From: Limibacillus halophilus
GTDB taxonomy: Bacteria; Pseudomonadota; Alphaproteobacteria; Kiloniellales; CECT-8803
Assembly (NCBI RefSeq): GCF_014191775.1
Contig: NZ_JACHXA010000004.1
Span: 1 to 64,000 of the forward strand
Direction of reading: 5' to 3'
DNA: 64,000 bases
Shown here piece by piece: positions 17,359 to 26,218 of the stretch (its first letter is position 1; every line of letters starts with the position of its first letter). The notes under the pieces were generated by a model. It saw nothing but the letters and a program-made list of their open reading frames with translations, did not search any database and had not been told where the DNA came from. The translations under genes were made by a program, and so were the position numbers.

Positions 17359-18669
17359 GTGAATGTTCCGCTGATCCTAGTCGAGCATCATACGGGCGAT
17401 CCGTCGGACGACTGCGTGGTGGCCGCTGAGCTTCACGCAGTCCTCCAGGGCATTTTTTCTGGGGGGGCCGCTTTTTCGAGGATTGTCGGCCCACAGACGG
17501 ACCAAGACCCGAATGCCTATCAGCACGTCTCTGCGTGTGGGACGTTGATGGGAAACCAATGGCTCTGGCCCGAGCGCTTAAGCGATCTATCCGCCGATCC
17601 GGCGTTGGAGTTCTCGGAAACGGGAGTGAGCGGGCCGGGTGGGGGGATCATCGCCTGCAACAACGTCGTCGCGCCAGGCCTTTCAGTTGATCGCCTGATG
17701 CATGGATTGCAGCAGAAACATCACGTCTTGCACGTCCGCGTGGAAAGCCAAGGGCGGGGCCTGACGGCGTACCTGCAACGAAGCGGCCTACAGCTGTCGG
17801 TTGACGTTATTGGACGTTGGACATTCGATGATTATTGCCGCCCCCGATTGTCGTTTCTCGATCTGTCTCCACTGGAACTGCCGACAAACGTTTTCTCGAA
17901 GATTTACCAGGCCGGGGATGTCGCGCCTGAGAATCGGCGGGCACGCCCATCTGTCCTGATCGTGGGCGAAGAGCAGAGATTGCGAAGGCAGTATCCGGCA
18001 TTGCTGGCGGCCATTGGCGATGCCGGCGACCTGCTCAAGATGAAACCGCATGTGGAGATTGTCTCGCCGCGCAATCTCGAGGCCGCGGAAGCGGAGGAAG
18101 CCGTCCATGCGACCGATGCCGTGCTTCTACCGGGTGGATGCGACAACAGTCAGGTTGACGGCCAAATTCGAATTGCAGCGGCAGCTCTGCGGGGCAATAC
18201 GCCAACTCTTGGCTCCTGCTTCGGCATGCAGACGATGGTGACCGCCTTTGTCAGAGAGAGATTAGGGAACGCTGGTGCACACCTGCAGGAAATAGAGCCC
18301 TCGGCGCGTCCCTTGACCTTTGTCCAAAACCCCGGCCCAAACGGGTCGATCCGGCATCGTTTGGGCGCGAAGACCTTCACCGTTTTACCGGGAACGCAAG
18401 CGCGATCGATCTACCAGTCGAGTCTGGGGCGCGAACGCATGCATCACCGCCACAGCCTGGCACTCGATCTCTGGCAACCGCTTTCAGAAGCGGGCCTGAT
18501 TATCTCCGGCAGGTCCGAGGAGGATCGTATCGCTGATGTGATCGAGCTTCCGGGGCATGCTTTCTATCTCGGAATACAAGGGCATCCTGAGTTGAGCAGT
18601 AGCGCGGCACGGCCACATCCAGCATTCATCGCATTCTTGGCCGCCGCCGCTGCGAATTCTCTTTCCTAA
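17359..18669 (+). CDS. CTP-synthase-type glutamine amidotransferase domain fused to an unknown N-terminus
   Basis: In this 436-aa protein, residues from about 196 to 430 follow the C-terminal GAT domain of CTP synthase. LLPGGCDNSQVDG is followed by nucleophile Cys287 in TLGSCFGMQ, then RHRLGA, ERMHHRHSLAL, and His409/Glu411 in IQGHPELSS. The synthetase domain is absent. Instead about 190 residues of no recognised family precede it (rich in Gly/Cys around 95-105). Ammonia supply to a partner, or hydrolysis of a gamma-glutamyl amide, are the options. The start is GTG at 17359, 12 bp after the previous stop. Confidence 0.82.
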   Translation: MNVPLILVEHHTGDPSDDCVVAAELHAVLQGIFSGGAAFSRIVGPQTDQDPNAYQHVSACGTLMGNQWLWPERLSDLSADPALEFSETGVSGPGGGIIACNNVVAPGLSVDRLMHGLQQKHHVLHVRVESQGRGLTAYLQRSGLQLSVDVIGRWTFDDYCRPRLSFLDLSPLELPTNVFSKIYQAGDVAPENRRARPSVLIVGEEQRLRRQYPALLAAIGDAGDLLKMKPHVEIVSPRNLEAAEAEEAVHATDAVLLPGGCDNSQVDGQIRIAAAALRGNTPTLGSCFGMQTMVTAFVRERLGNAGAHLQEIEPSARPLTFVQNPGPNGSIRHRLGAKTFTVLPGTQARSIYQSSLGRERMHHRHSLALDLWQPLSEAGLIISGRSEEDRIADVIELPGHAFYLGIQGHPELSSSAARPHPAFIAFLAAAAANSLS

Positions 18670-18696
18670 CTGCCTATAATCGATGGGAGACACCCA

Positions 18697-19623
18697 ATGA
18701 AATCTATGGACGAAGCACGTGAACGTACACAAGGCCTCTATAATATATGTGTAACGCCGTTCAGCGAAGACGGCACACTTAAGAAGGCTGCGCTTGAGGC
18801 AAACCTGGAGCGGGTTATCGGGTTGGGGTTCGACGGTATTCTGATTGGCGGGACCTATGGTGAGTTTCCCGCTATGTCGACCGAAGAGCGGGCCACGCTG
18901 TTCCGGGCTGCGGTCGAGGTGGTCGGCGATCGCGTGCCGCTGCTCCTCTGCTCGGCTGCGGCCGACCCGCGTGCGGCGGTGGAGTTGACGCAACTGGCAG
19001 CCGATCTTGGCGGCCTGCCGATGGTAACAGCGCCTTATGTATCGGAAATTACCGACGCGCAGATCGTGAGCTATTTCAAGGAAATCGCGAAGGTCTCTCG
19101 TACTGGAATCATGATCTACAACGCTCCGGGAATCGGCATTACGTTATCAGCGCCGCTAATTGAAGAACTGTCGGATATAGAGGGCATGATCGCATTGAAG
19201 CAAGGCGACCTATCTCCCACGGTAGTCGATCGCCTCGTAGGGCGCTTGAAGGGGAAACTAAAGATGTTGGCGGCTTCGGATCTTGCAATGTTGGGACCGA
19301 TCATGACCGGTTTTGACGGCTTGAGTTCGACCAACAGCTGTGCGTTGCCGGAAATCATCCATGGCACCTACAAAGCCGTGCTAGAGGGTGATGTCGGCCG
19401 GGCGACAAGTCTCAATCAGCTCTGGTACCCTGTGCGTGAAGCTTGCCGCGCATACGGTCAGCCGCAGACAACAAAAGCGATGATGGCTTTGCGCGGCTGG
19501 GACGGCGGCGTGGTACGTGCTCCTCTCCGTAGTTTGAGCCGCGCGCAACACGAAAGCCTCGCGGAAACACTTAGGCAGGTGGCCGCCAATACCGACGAGC
19601 GACTCCTAAAGCTGGCGGCTTAA
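18697..19623 (+). CDS. DHDPS / N-acetylneuraminate lyase family aldolase
   Basis: This 308-aa class I aldolase has GGTYGE (51-56), the Tyr141 of IYNAPG and the Schiff-base Lys168 in IALKQGD. The family condenses or cleaves pyruvate or 2-keto acids. In a breakdown cluster with a dehydratase-type enolase enzyme and aminotransferase, retro-aldol cleavage of a keto acid or a hydrolyase step is the natural fit. It is not the biosynthetic DapA by context. The ATG has GGGAGA upstream. It is the last plus-strand gene of the operon. Confidence 0.9.
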   Translation: MKSMDEARERTQGLYNICVTPFSEDGTLKKAALEANLERVIGLGFDGILIGGTYGEFPAMSTEERATLFRAAVEVVGDRVPLLLCSAAADPRAAVELTQLAADLGGLPMVTAPYVSEITDAQIVSYFKEIAKVSRTGIMIYNAPGIGITLSAPLIEELSDIEGMIALKQGDLSPTVVDRLVGRLKGKLKMLAASDLAMLGPIMTGFDGLSSTNSCALPEIIHGTYKAVLEGDVGRATSLNQLWYPVREACRAYGQPQTTKAMMALRGWDGGVVRAPLRSLSRAQHESLAETLRQVAANTDERLLKLAA

Positions 19624-19654
19624 TTTATAGATGTGCCGTAATGCCTGTGGGTGG

Positions 19655-20863
19655 CTAGTTAAGCCGCCCGCAGGCCGCACGGATTCGGCGGCATCCTTCA
19701 ACCAGATCCCGGTCATCGAGGCCGTAGGCGATACGAAGATAGGGCGATAAACCGAAGGCTGTCCCCGGCACGACGCCGACCTTAGCGTCGTCCGCCAAGT
19801 ATTTAGCGACATCCGTATCGCTCTCGAGGATCGCGCCATCCGCTGTCTTCCGCCCCAGCAAGGCCTGACAGTTCACGTAGACATAAAAGGCGCCGGGCGG
19901 GGTATCACACCGCAAACCTTGGGTCTGGTTCAATGCCGCAACCACCAGATCGCGACGTGTTCTTAATCGCTCCAGTCTTTCCGCCATAAAGTCCTGTGGG
20001 CCGACCAACGCCGCGCGCGTCGCTTCTTGGCACATTGCCGCCGCGTTGGTTGTGCTCTGGGACTGAAGAACCTGCATGGCGGAAATGAGCCAGGAAGGGC
20101 CCCCAGCAAAGCCGATACGCCATCCTGTCATGGAATAAGCCTTGGAAACGCCGTTGACGGTCAAAATCCGGTCGGCAAGGTCAGGGCGAACGGCTGCAGG
20201 AGTTGCGAACGCGCCTTCATAGACGATGTGTTCGTAAATATCGTCCGACATCACCAGAATACCGGGGTTGTCCGCAATCACCTCCAAGAGCGCATCAAGT
20301 TCCTGGGCGGAATATAAGGCGCCGGTCGGGTTGTTTGGAGAATTCAGTACAAGCCATTTGGTCGCGGGTGTAATCGCTTTGCTTAGCGCGGCGGGCGAGA
20401 TCTTAAAGCCATTCCTGTCTTCCCCGGGAACAATGACAGGAGTTCCGCCTGCCAGACGAACAATATCGGGGTAGGACACCCAGTAAGGGGCGGGAATGAT
20501 AACCTCGTCTCCGGCACTTACAGTTGCGAGGATCGCGTTGAAAATAAGCTGCTTTCCGCCAGTGCCGACGATCAATTGGTCGAGCGAAAAGTCGAGGCCG
20601 TTGTCGCGCTGGAACTTCGTCTGCACGGCTTTCTTGACCTCTATGGTGCCACCGACGGCCGTGTAACGCGTGATACCGCCCTCGATAGCTGAGATGCCAG
20701 CCTGCTTGATGAACTCCGGCGTTTCAAAATCGAGTTCACCTTCGCCAAAGTTAATGACGTGTTCGCCCTTGGCGGTCATTGCCCGAACCAAATCTGCTAC
20801 GACGGCTGTCGGGGACTCGCGAAGCTGTCCCATGCGAGGCGCCAAAAGGCTCCTGGAATTCAT
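19655..20863 (-). CDS. Class I PLP-dependent aminotransferase (aspartate aminotransferase-like)
   Basis: The 402-aa enzyme shows the family I pattern: SPNNPTG near 170, DDIYEHIVYE and PLP-binding Lys in NGVSKAYSMTGWRIGF (about 240). The chosen ATG at 20863 has a perfect GGAGGAAG ribosome site; a start 21 bp upstream is in frame but unneeded. It faces the aldolase gene convergently. The sequence upstream (20887-20914) repeats the operator found in front of the importer, so it belongs to the same regulon. Confidence 0.93.
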   Translation of the reverse strand: MNSRSLLAPRMGQLRESPTAVVADLVRAMTAKGEHVINFGEGELDFETPEFIKQAGISAIEGGITRYTAVGGTIEVKKAVQTKFQRDNGLDFSLDQLIVGTGGKQLIFNAILATVSAGDEVIIPAPYWVSYPDIVRLAGGTPVIVPGEDRNGFKISPAALSKAITPATKWLVLNSPNNPTGALYSAQELDALLEVIADNPGILVMSDDIYEHIVYEGAFATPAAVRPDLADRILTVNGVSKAYSMTGWRIGFAGGPSWLISAMQVLQSQSTTNAAAMCQEATRAALVGPQDFMAERLERLRTRRDLVVAALNQTQGLRCDTPPGAFYVYVNCQALLGRKTADGAILESDTDVAKYLADDAKVGVVPGTAFGLSPYLRIAYGLDDRDLVEGCRRIRAACGRLN

Positions 20864-20886
20864 GTGCTCTTCCTCCATTTTCATCT

Positions 20887-20914
20887 ATTGTATAAAAAGA
20901 AACATAAAACGCAA
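20887..20914 (-). promoter_or_regulatory. Putative GntR operator upstream of the aminotransferase
   Basis: ATTGTATAAAA followed by five bases and CATAAAACGCAA is the same as 11401-11428 apart from three bases in the middle spacer. It lies 24 bp before the aminotransferase ATG, read on the plus strand in the same orientation. The region from 20915 to 21087 is AT-rich and holds no gene; it should contain the promoter of the kinase gene. Confidence 0.65.
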
Positions 20915-21087
20915 TAATCGTTTTGTGAGTATCGAAGAACTCTGAAATAGAAACTCTGAGGGTGAATTGGAGCAGTTGTTAGAAATCCGTGAATATAATC
21001 ACAACCTAGAATTAACTGCTCGAATTCAATTTAATATATTGAATTTTATATAAATATTAAAAAATCGTATTAAGTTTTGCGACTTAA

Positions 21088-23403
21088 ATGTACAATTCTA
21101 CAACCTGGGAGAGATCAAAATTTTGGGTTGAGAAAAAACTTTTAGTAGCGCTGCGCAGTTACGCGAGTAGGTTAATGATCGGATTTTTGCAGGGCAAAGC
21201 GTCCACTGTTTACTCAGGTGGCATTTTTCGGCGTGCCGCAGTGATTTTTTTATTGCTTGCGTCTGCGGTTGCCGGGGTCATGTTCCTGCTGTTCCATGTG
21301 CAATGGGGTGCCGCACTTGCGGTAACTCGTGCGAATGAGGAGAAAGCCGCTGAAATCGCGCGGCAAAGAATCGTCACGGAGTTGGACTCGGTTCTCCTGG
21401 ATATTCGCTATCTAACGCAGCAGCAGTTTCTGAAACGCTGGTTTGAGCGTGGAGACTCAACTTCGCTTATCGATTTAGCGAATGAGTACCGGCTCTTCTC
21501 GATGGAAAAGCGCGTTTATGACCAAATTCGCCTGATTGACCTTAGCGGTCGGGAGCAGGTGCGCGTGAATTGGAATGCTGGTAATCCGGAAGTTACTCCA
21601 AGGAGCCGGCTGCAAGACAAAGTTGACCGATACTATGTCCATGAAACTTTGAAACTCTCGCCGAACGAAGTTTACATCTCTCCCTTTGATCTGAACCTGG
21701 AAGAAGGCGCAATAGAACAGCCAATCAAGCCAATGATTCGCTTTGGCGCGCTTGCTCATGATGCCGACGGCAACCGCAAGGGTATGGTCATCTTGAATTA
21801 CTTGGGGAAGCGTTTGATCAGCCGTATCAAGGCGTTAACAGATCAAACATCGGGCCACCTCTGGCTGCTCAACCAAGAGGGCTATTGGCTTATCGGCCCA
21901 ACGCCGGCGGATGAATGGACATTCATGTACCCGGACACACGCGGCCGCTCGTTTGCGAACAGTCATCCAACAGCTTGGGCGCGGATCAAAGGCTCTGATG
22001 TCTCTGGACAACTTATGGACGGAGGTAATCTCTTTACCTACTCGAAGATAGTATCTCTTGCCAGCAACCTGCCACCGGCGAAGCCGGACTCAAATCCAAC
22101 CTTCACGACCACAGAGCAAAATTGGTTCGTCGTGACGCAGGTGTCATCGGACGGGTTGGCGAACCGGCGGCTGGAATTGCTTGAGTACTTTGTGCTCGCA
22201 TTTTTTGCGCTGGCGATTTTGCTGATCTTGGTGGCGGCCTTGGTTGCCAGGCATGCACAGCGTCGCAAGGAAGCGGAGCAACACTGGCGTGACAGTGAAA
22301 AACGCTTTCGCAGCCTTTTGGAATCCGCGCCGGACTCGGTGGTTATCACCGACACCGAGGGAAAGATTGTGCTGGTGAACGCACAATCGGAAATGCTGTT
22401 CGGTTATCAGCGCGAAAGTCTCGTCGGTCAACCGGTAGAGATGCTTTTACCTGATCGTTTCAGAGAGCAGCACGTCGGTCACAGACGCGGTTATCTATCG
22501 GGTGCAAAAGCCCGTCCGATGGGGCTTGGCCTTGAACTTTTTGGGCTCCGTTCGGACGGTGGTGAGTTTCCTGTAGCGATCAGCCTCAGCCCGGTTGAAA
22601 CAGATGAGGGGAAGCTTGTCATCTCCTCCATTCGTGACGTCACCGAGATGCATGAAGCCGCGCGCGAGATCAACAACCTGAATAACAGATTAGAACGCGA
22701 CAATAATGAGTTGCTGGCCTTGAACAAGGAGATGGAGGCTTTCAGCTATTCGGTGTCGCACGATCTCCGCGCGCCGTTGCGTGCGATTGACGGTTTTAGT
22801 CAAGCCTTGCTGGAAGACTGTGCCGATGTCCTGACCGAGAATGGCAAGAGTCATCTTGAGCGAGTCAGGCAGGCGGCTCAAAGGATGGGCTATCTGATTG
22901 ATGACTTGCTCAAGCTTTCGCGGGTAACCAGATCGGAACTGCAGATTGGTACCGTCAACCTCAGTCTGGTGGCGCAGGGCGTTGTGGATGGGCTTCTTGA
23001 AAGTGGCGCCAGGCCTGATGTGAATGTCACGATTGCGCCCGATCTGATCGCGCGCGGGGACGCCCGACTTTTGGGAATTGCGCTGGAGAACCTCATCGGT
23101 AACGCCTGGAAGTTCACTGGTGACAGACCGTCCGCGCGGATTGAATTCGGGCAACGCATTACCAACGGGAAATCCGCATTCTTTGTTCGGGATAATGGCG
23201 TTGGCTTCGATATGGCCTACGCCGACCAATTGTTCAGAGCATTTCAGCGACTCCACGATGCCAGGGAATTCCCAGGGACCGGAATCGGACTGGCTACCGT
23301 TCAGCGCATCATCCGCAAGCACGGCGGTGACGTTTGGGCCGAATCCGAGACCGGCAAAGGGGCAGCCTTTTATTTCACGCTACAGCAGGAGAAAGCGTCA
23401 TGA
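21088..23403 (+). CDS. Membrane sensor histidine kinase (Cache-like sensor, PAS, HisKA, HATPase)
   Basis: A 771-aa kinase with a first transmembrane helix at about 50-72 and a large periplasmic sensor of double-Cache type (about 75-365). A second transmembrane helix follows at about 368-392. A PAS domain (about 410-530, FRSLLESAPDSVVITDTEGK) leads to HisKA with phospho-acceptor His558 in SVSHDLRAPLRAI. The ATPase motifs are NLIGNAWKFT, DNGVGFD and GTGIGLATV. The first 29 residues may be untranslated, because the ATG at 21175 has a better leader. It overlaps the response regulator gene by ATGA. Confidence 0.93.
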   Translation: MYNSTTWERSKFWVEKKLLVALRSYASRLMIGFLQGKASTVYSGGIFRRAAVIFLLLASAVAGVMFLLFHVQWGAALAVTRANEEKAAEIARQRIVTELDSVLLDIRYLTQQQFLKRWFERGDSTSLIDLANEYRLFSMEKRVYDQIRLIDLSGREQVRVNWNAGNPEVTPRSRLQDKVDRYYVHETLKLSPNEVYISPFDLNLEEGAIEQPIKPMIRFGALAHDADGNRKGMVILNYLGKRLISRIKALTDQTSGHLWLLNQEGYWLIGPTPADEWTFMYPDTRGRSFANSHPTAWARIKGSDVSGQLMDGGNLFTYSKIVSLASNLPPAKPDSNPTFTTTEQNWFVVTQVSSDGLANRRLELLEYFVLAFFALAILLILVAALVARHAQRRKEAEQHWRDSEKRFRSLLESAPDSVVITDTEGKIVLVNAQSEMLFGYQRESLVGQPVEMLLPDRFREQHVGHRRGYLSGAKARPMGLGLELFGLRSDGGEFPVAISLSPVETDEGKLVISSIRDVTEMHEAAREINNLNNRLERDNNELLALNKEMEAFSYSVSHDLRAPLRAIDGFSQALLEDCADVLTENGKSHLERVRQAAQRMGYLIDDLLKLSRVTRSELQIGTVNLSLVAQGVVDGLLESGARPDVNVTIAPDLIARGDARLLGIALENLIGNAWKFTGDRPSARIEFGQRITNGKSAFFVRDNGVGFDMAYADQLFRAFQRLHDAREFPGTGIGLATVQRIIRKHGGDVWAESETGKGAAFYFTLQQEKAS

Positions 23404-23837
23404 CGATACCGGTCATTTTGCTGGTTGAGGACAACCCGGACGATGAGGCACTGACGCTGCGCGCTTTTGATAAGAACAAAATTCGGAATAGCATCGTCGT
23501 CGCGCACGACGGCGCCGAGGCGCTTGATTATCTCTTCGGCGCTGGTTCTTACGAGGGACGCGATGTGGCTGACCAGCCACAAGTCGTACTGCTCGATCTC
23601 AAGCTACCCAAAATAAGTGGCCTGGATGTTCTGAAGCGGATTCGCGAGGACAAGAGGACTCGCTATTTACCTGTGGTCATCCTGACCTCCTCAAAGGAAG
23701 ACCAGGACGTGATTGAAGGCTATCGCCTCGGAGCGAACAGCTATGTTCGCAAGCCAGTAAATTTTGACGAGTTTATCGAAGCGGCAAAGCAGCTAGGGCT
23801 CTATTGGCTGCTGCTTAACGAATCGCCGCCCAGGTGA
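23400..23837 (+). CDS. Single-domain response regulator (Rcp1-like)
   Basis: This 145-aa receiver has the acidic pair VEDNPDDE, phospho-acceptor Asp in VLLDLKLPK, the Thr of ILTSS and the Lys of RKPV. There is no output domain. The DNPDDxxL form and the extended loop GAGSYEGRDVADQ are typical of regulators paired with phytochrome-like kinases. It sits between two kinases with overlapping start and stop codons on both sides, so it is probably a phospho-shuttle or motility-type effector. Confidence 0.93.
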   Translation: MTIPVILLVEDNPDDEALTLRAFDKNKIRNSIVVAHDGAEALDYLFGAGSYEGRDVADQPQVVLLDLKLPKISGLDVLKRIREDKRTRYLPVVILTSSKEDQDVIEGYRLGANSYVRKPVNFDEFIEAAKQLGLYWLLLNESPPR

Positions 23838-26167
23838 TGGGAAAAGACGCAGGAGCTGGAGCCATGCCTAGACCCATAAAAATTTTGATCGTGGAAGACT
23901 CTACCGCAGATGCGGCGTTGATTCTGCGTGAACTATCGCGTGGCGGTTATGAAACCGAGCATCGTCAAGTAGCCCAAGCCAGCACCTTTAATGAAGCGCT
24001 AAACGAGAACCATTGGGACGTGATTCTCTGTGACTATACCATGCCCGGATTCCGTGGGACCGAGGCGCTCCAGATTGCCCGGAACCGGGGAGTGAACACG
24101 CCCTTCATCTTCGTGTCAGGTACGATCGGCGAAGAAACGGCAGTGGCCGCCATGCGGGCGGGGGCTCAAGACTATGTGGTGAAAGACAACCTAAGCCGTC
24201 TCGTCCCGGCGATCGAACGGGAACTGCGAGAGACCGAGGTTCGCAAGGACTGGGAACGTTCGGAAAAGGAACGACGCGCAGCAGAAGGGCGTTTTCACAG
24301 CCTGCTGGACCTCGCGCCCGATGCGATTGTCGCGACCGATGACACCTTGCAAATCACGATTTTTAACCGTGCGGCCGAGGCCATGTTCGGGTTCGTTGCC
24401 GAAGAGGTTGTCGGCATGACCCTGGAGCACCTCTTGCCAACCGAGTGGTCGCATGAGGACCCGTTGCACAGAGCCGTTGATTTCGAGGCCATTTTCGTGA
24501 CGGGCGACGGTGCGGGCGGGCGCGCCGAGATTTCGGGCCGACGCAAGGACGGCGATACTTTTCCAGCGGAGGTCTCGATCGCCAGGTTGGTGGAGAACGG
24601 GCAAACAGGACTAATGCTGGTACTGCGCGACATCAGCGAACGTAAGCGTGCCGAGGCGACGCTGCGAAAGCTTTCGTCCGCGGTTCATCACAGTGCAAGT
24701 TTGATCATGATCACAGACCGGGACGGCGTCATAGAGTATGCCAATCCCAGCTTGCTCAGGAAAATGAACTTCACGGAGGAAGAGGTCGTCGGCAAGAAGC
24801 CCTCCATCTGGAAGTCGGGAAAGACCAAGGAGGCAACCTATAACCAGTTATGGAAAACGATCCTTGCGGGTATGGACTGGCATGGTGAACTTGAGAACAA
24901 ATGCGCGGATGGTCGTTCCATCCTGGTTTCCGCGACGGTCTCTCCGGTTAAAGATTCCACCGGGGAAATTACCAACTTCATCAGCATTCAAGAGGATGTC
25001 ACGGAAACCAGGGCAATTCAGAGGCAACTTCAACAGGCCCAGAAGATGGAGGCCGTCGGCCAACTGACCGGTGGTATAGCACATGATTTCAATAACTTGC
25101 TCAGCATCGTCATTGCCAATCTCGATTCCTTGATCGAACGGCTTCATTCGCCTGCTGCCCTGGAACTGGCGACCGAAGCTTTACAAGGCGCTCTTCACGG
25201 TGCCGACCTGACAAAGCAGATGTTGGCCTTTTCACGCAGTCAAACGTTGAATTCCGTCACCATAGACGTCAGAACTTTGCTGGAGTCATCCGCCACCATG
25301 CTCCAGCGGACGCTGGGTGAACTGGTAGATGTGCGCATTCGGGTTCCAGAGAATTTGTGGCCCTGCGTTGCGGATAGAAGTCAGTTGGAAACGGCCATCC
25401 TGAATCTCGCGATCAATGGTAGAGATGCGATGCCTGGTGGCGGGACATTGACCGTCGAAGCGTCGAATGCGTTCCTCGATGAAGCCTATGCAGCACTTCA
25501 CGCAGAAATACGTGCTGGGAACTATGTAAAGATTTCCATCTCTGATACCGGGTGCGGTATACCCGCCGACGATTTGGCCCGCATCATAGAGCCGTTTTTT
25601 ACAACCAAGGAACCAGGGAAGGGAACGGGCTTGGGCTTGAGCATGGTCCATGGCTTTGCCAAGCAGTCGGCCGGGCATCTGAATGTGTACAGCGAGCTGG
25701 GGCACGGCACGACGGTCAGCTTGTATTTACCGCGCGCCATTGATGAGAGTGATGGTGATACGGAAAGCCTCGCCGCGCCGGTTGGATCCGCGACGGGGAG
25801 CGAGTCAATCCTGGTAGTCGATGACAACCCCAGCGTCCGTAAGGCGGCCGTCATGCAACTGACGGAACTGGGGTATCAGGTAATCGAAGCGGTGGATGCA
25901 AAGTCGGCGCTGGAAATCATCGAAGCCAACACGCGCGTTGACCTCCTATTCACCGATGTGATCATGCCCGGCGGTTTGACCGGGTTTGATCTGGCCAACG
26001 AAGCCAGTCGGCTGCAGCCCGATATCAAGATTATTTTAGTGACGGGCTTTGCAGAGGCTGCGTTTCGCGATCAAATTGGTTTGGAGAACTCGGTTCAGTT
26101 ACTAACCAAACCATATCGGAAACAGGAACTGGCGTTGCGGGTTCGGCAAATCTTGGACGCGACGTAA
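23837..26167 (+). CDS. Hybrid histidine kinase: receiver-PAS-PAS-HisKA-HATPase-receiver
   Basis: The 776-aa cytoplasmic kinase begins with a receiver (Asp in ILCDYTMPG, about residue 65) and two PAS domains (about 155-275 and 285-400). HisKA carries His416 (GGIAHDFNNLLS), followed by a GHKL ATPase (NLAINGRDAMPGGG, GTGLGLSMV). A C-terminal receiver carries Asp in LLFTDVIMPGG. No membrane segment is present. The ATG at 23837 overlaps the preceding TGA. The gene order suggests membrane kinase to shuttle to hybrid kinase signalling; the output is not encoded here. Confidence 0.92.
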   Translation: MGKDAGAGAMPRPIKILIVEDSTADAALILRELSRGGYETEHRQVAQASTFNEALNENHWDVILCDYTMPGFRGTEALQIARNRGVNTPFIFVSGTIGEETAVAAMRAGAQDYVVKDNLSRLVPAIERELRETEVRKDWERSEKERRAAEGRFHSLLDLAPDAIVATDDTLQITIFNRAAEAMFGFVAEEVVGMTLEHLLPTEWSHEDPLHRAVDFEAIFVTGDGAGGRAEISGRRKDGDTFPAEVSIARLVENGQTGLMLVLRDISERKRAEATLRKLSSAVHHSASLIMITDRDGVIEYANPSLLRKMNFTEEEVVGKKPSIWKSGKTKEATYNQLWKTILAGMDWHGELENKCADGRSILVSATVSPVKDSTGEITNFISIQEDVTETRAIQRQLQQAQKMEAVGQLTGGIAHDFNNLLSIVIANLDSLIERLHSPAALELATEALQGALHGADLTKQMLAFSRSQTLNSVTIDVRTLLESSATMLQRTLGELVDVRIRVPENLWPCVADRSQLETAILNLAINGRDAMPGGGTLTVEASNAFLDEAYAALHAEIRAGNYVKISISDTGCGIPADDLARIIEPFFTTKEPGKGTGLGLSMVHGFAKQSAGHLNVYSELGHGTTVSLYLPRAIDESDGDTESLAAPVGSATGSESILVVDDNPSVRKAAVMQLTELGYQVIEAVDAKSALEIIEANTRVDLLFTDVIMPGGLTGFDLANEASRLQPDIKIILVTGFAEAAFRDQIGLENSVQLLTKPYRKQELALRVRQILDAT

Positions 26168-26218
26168 TGCGCCACCATGCGCTCGTTGCAAGGCGTGCCG
26201 CCTAAGGGCCGGGTATCT

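Noticed and set aside
22690-23322. Long minus-strand open frame under the histidine kinase gene
   Set aside because: It mirrors conserved kinase motifs on the other strand and shows no domain or ribosome site of its own.
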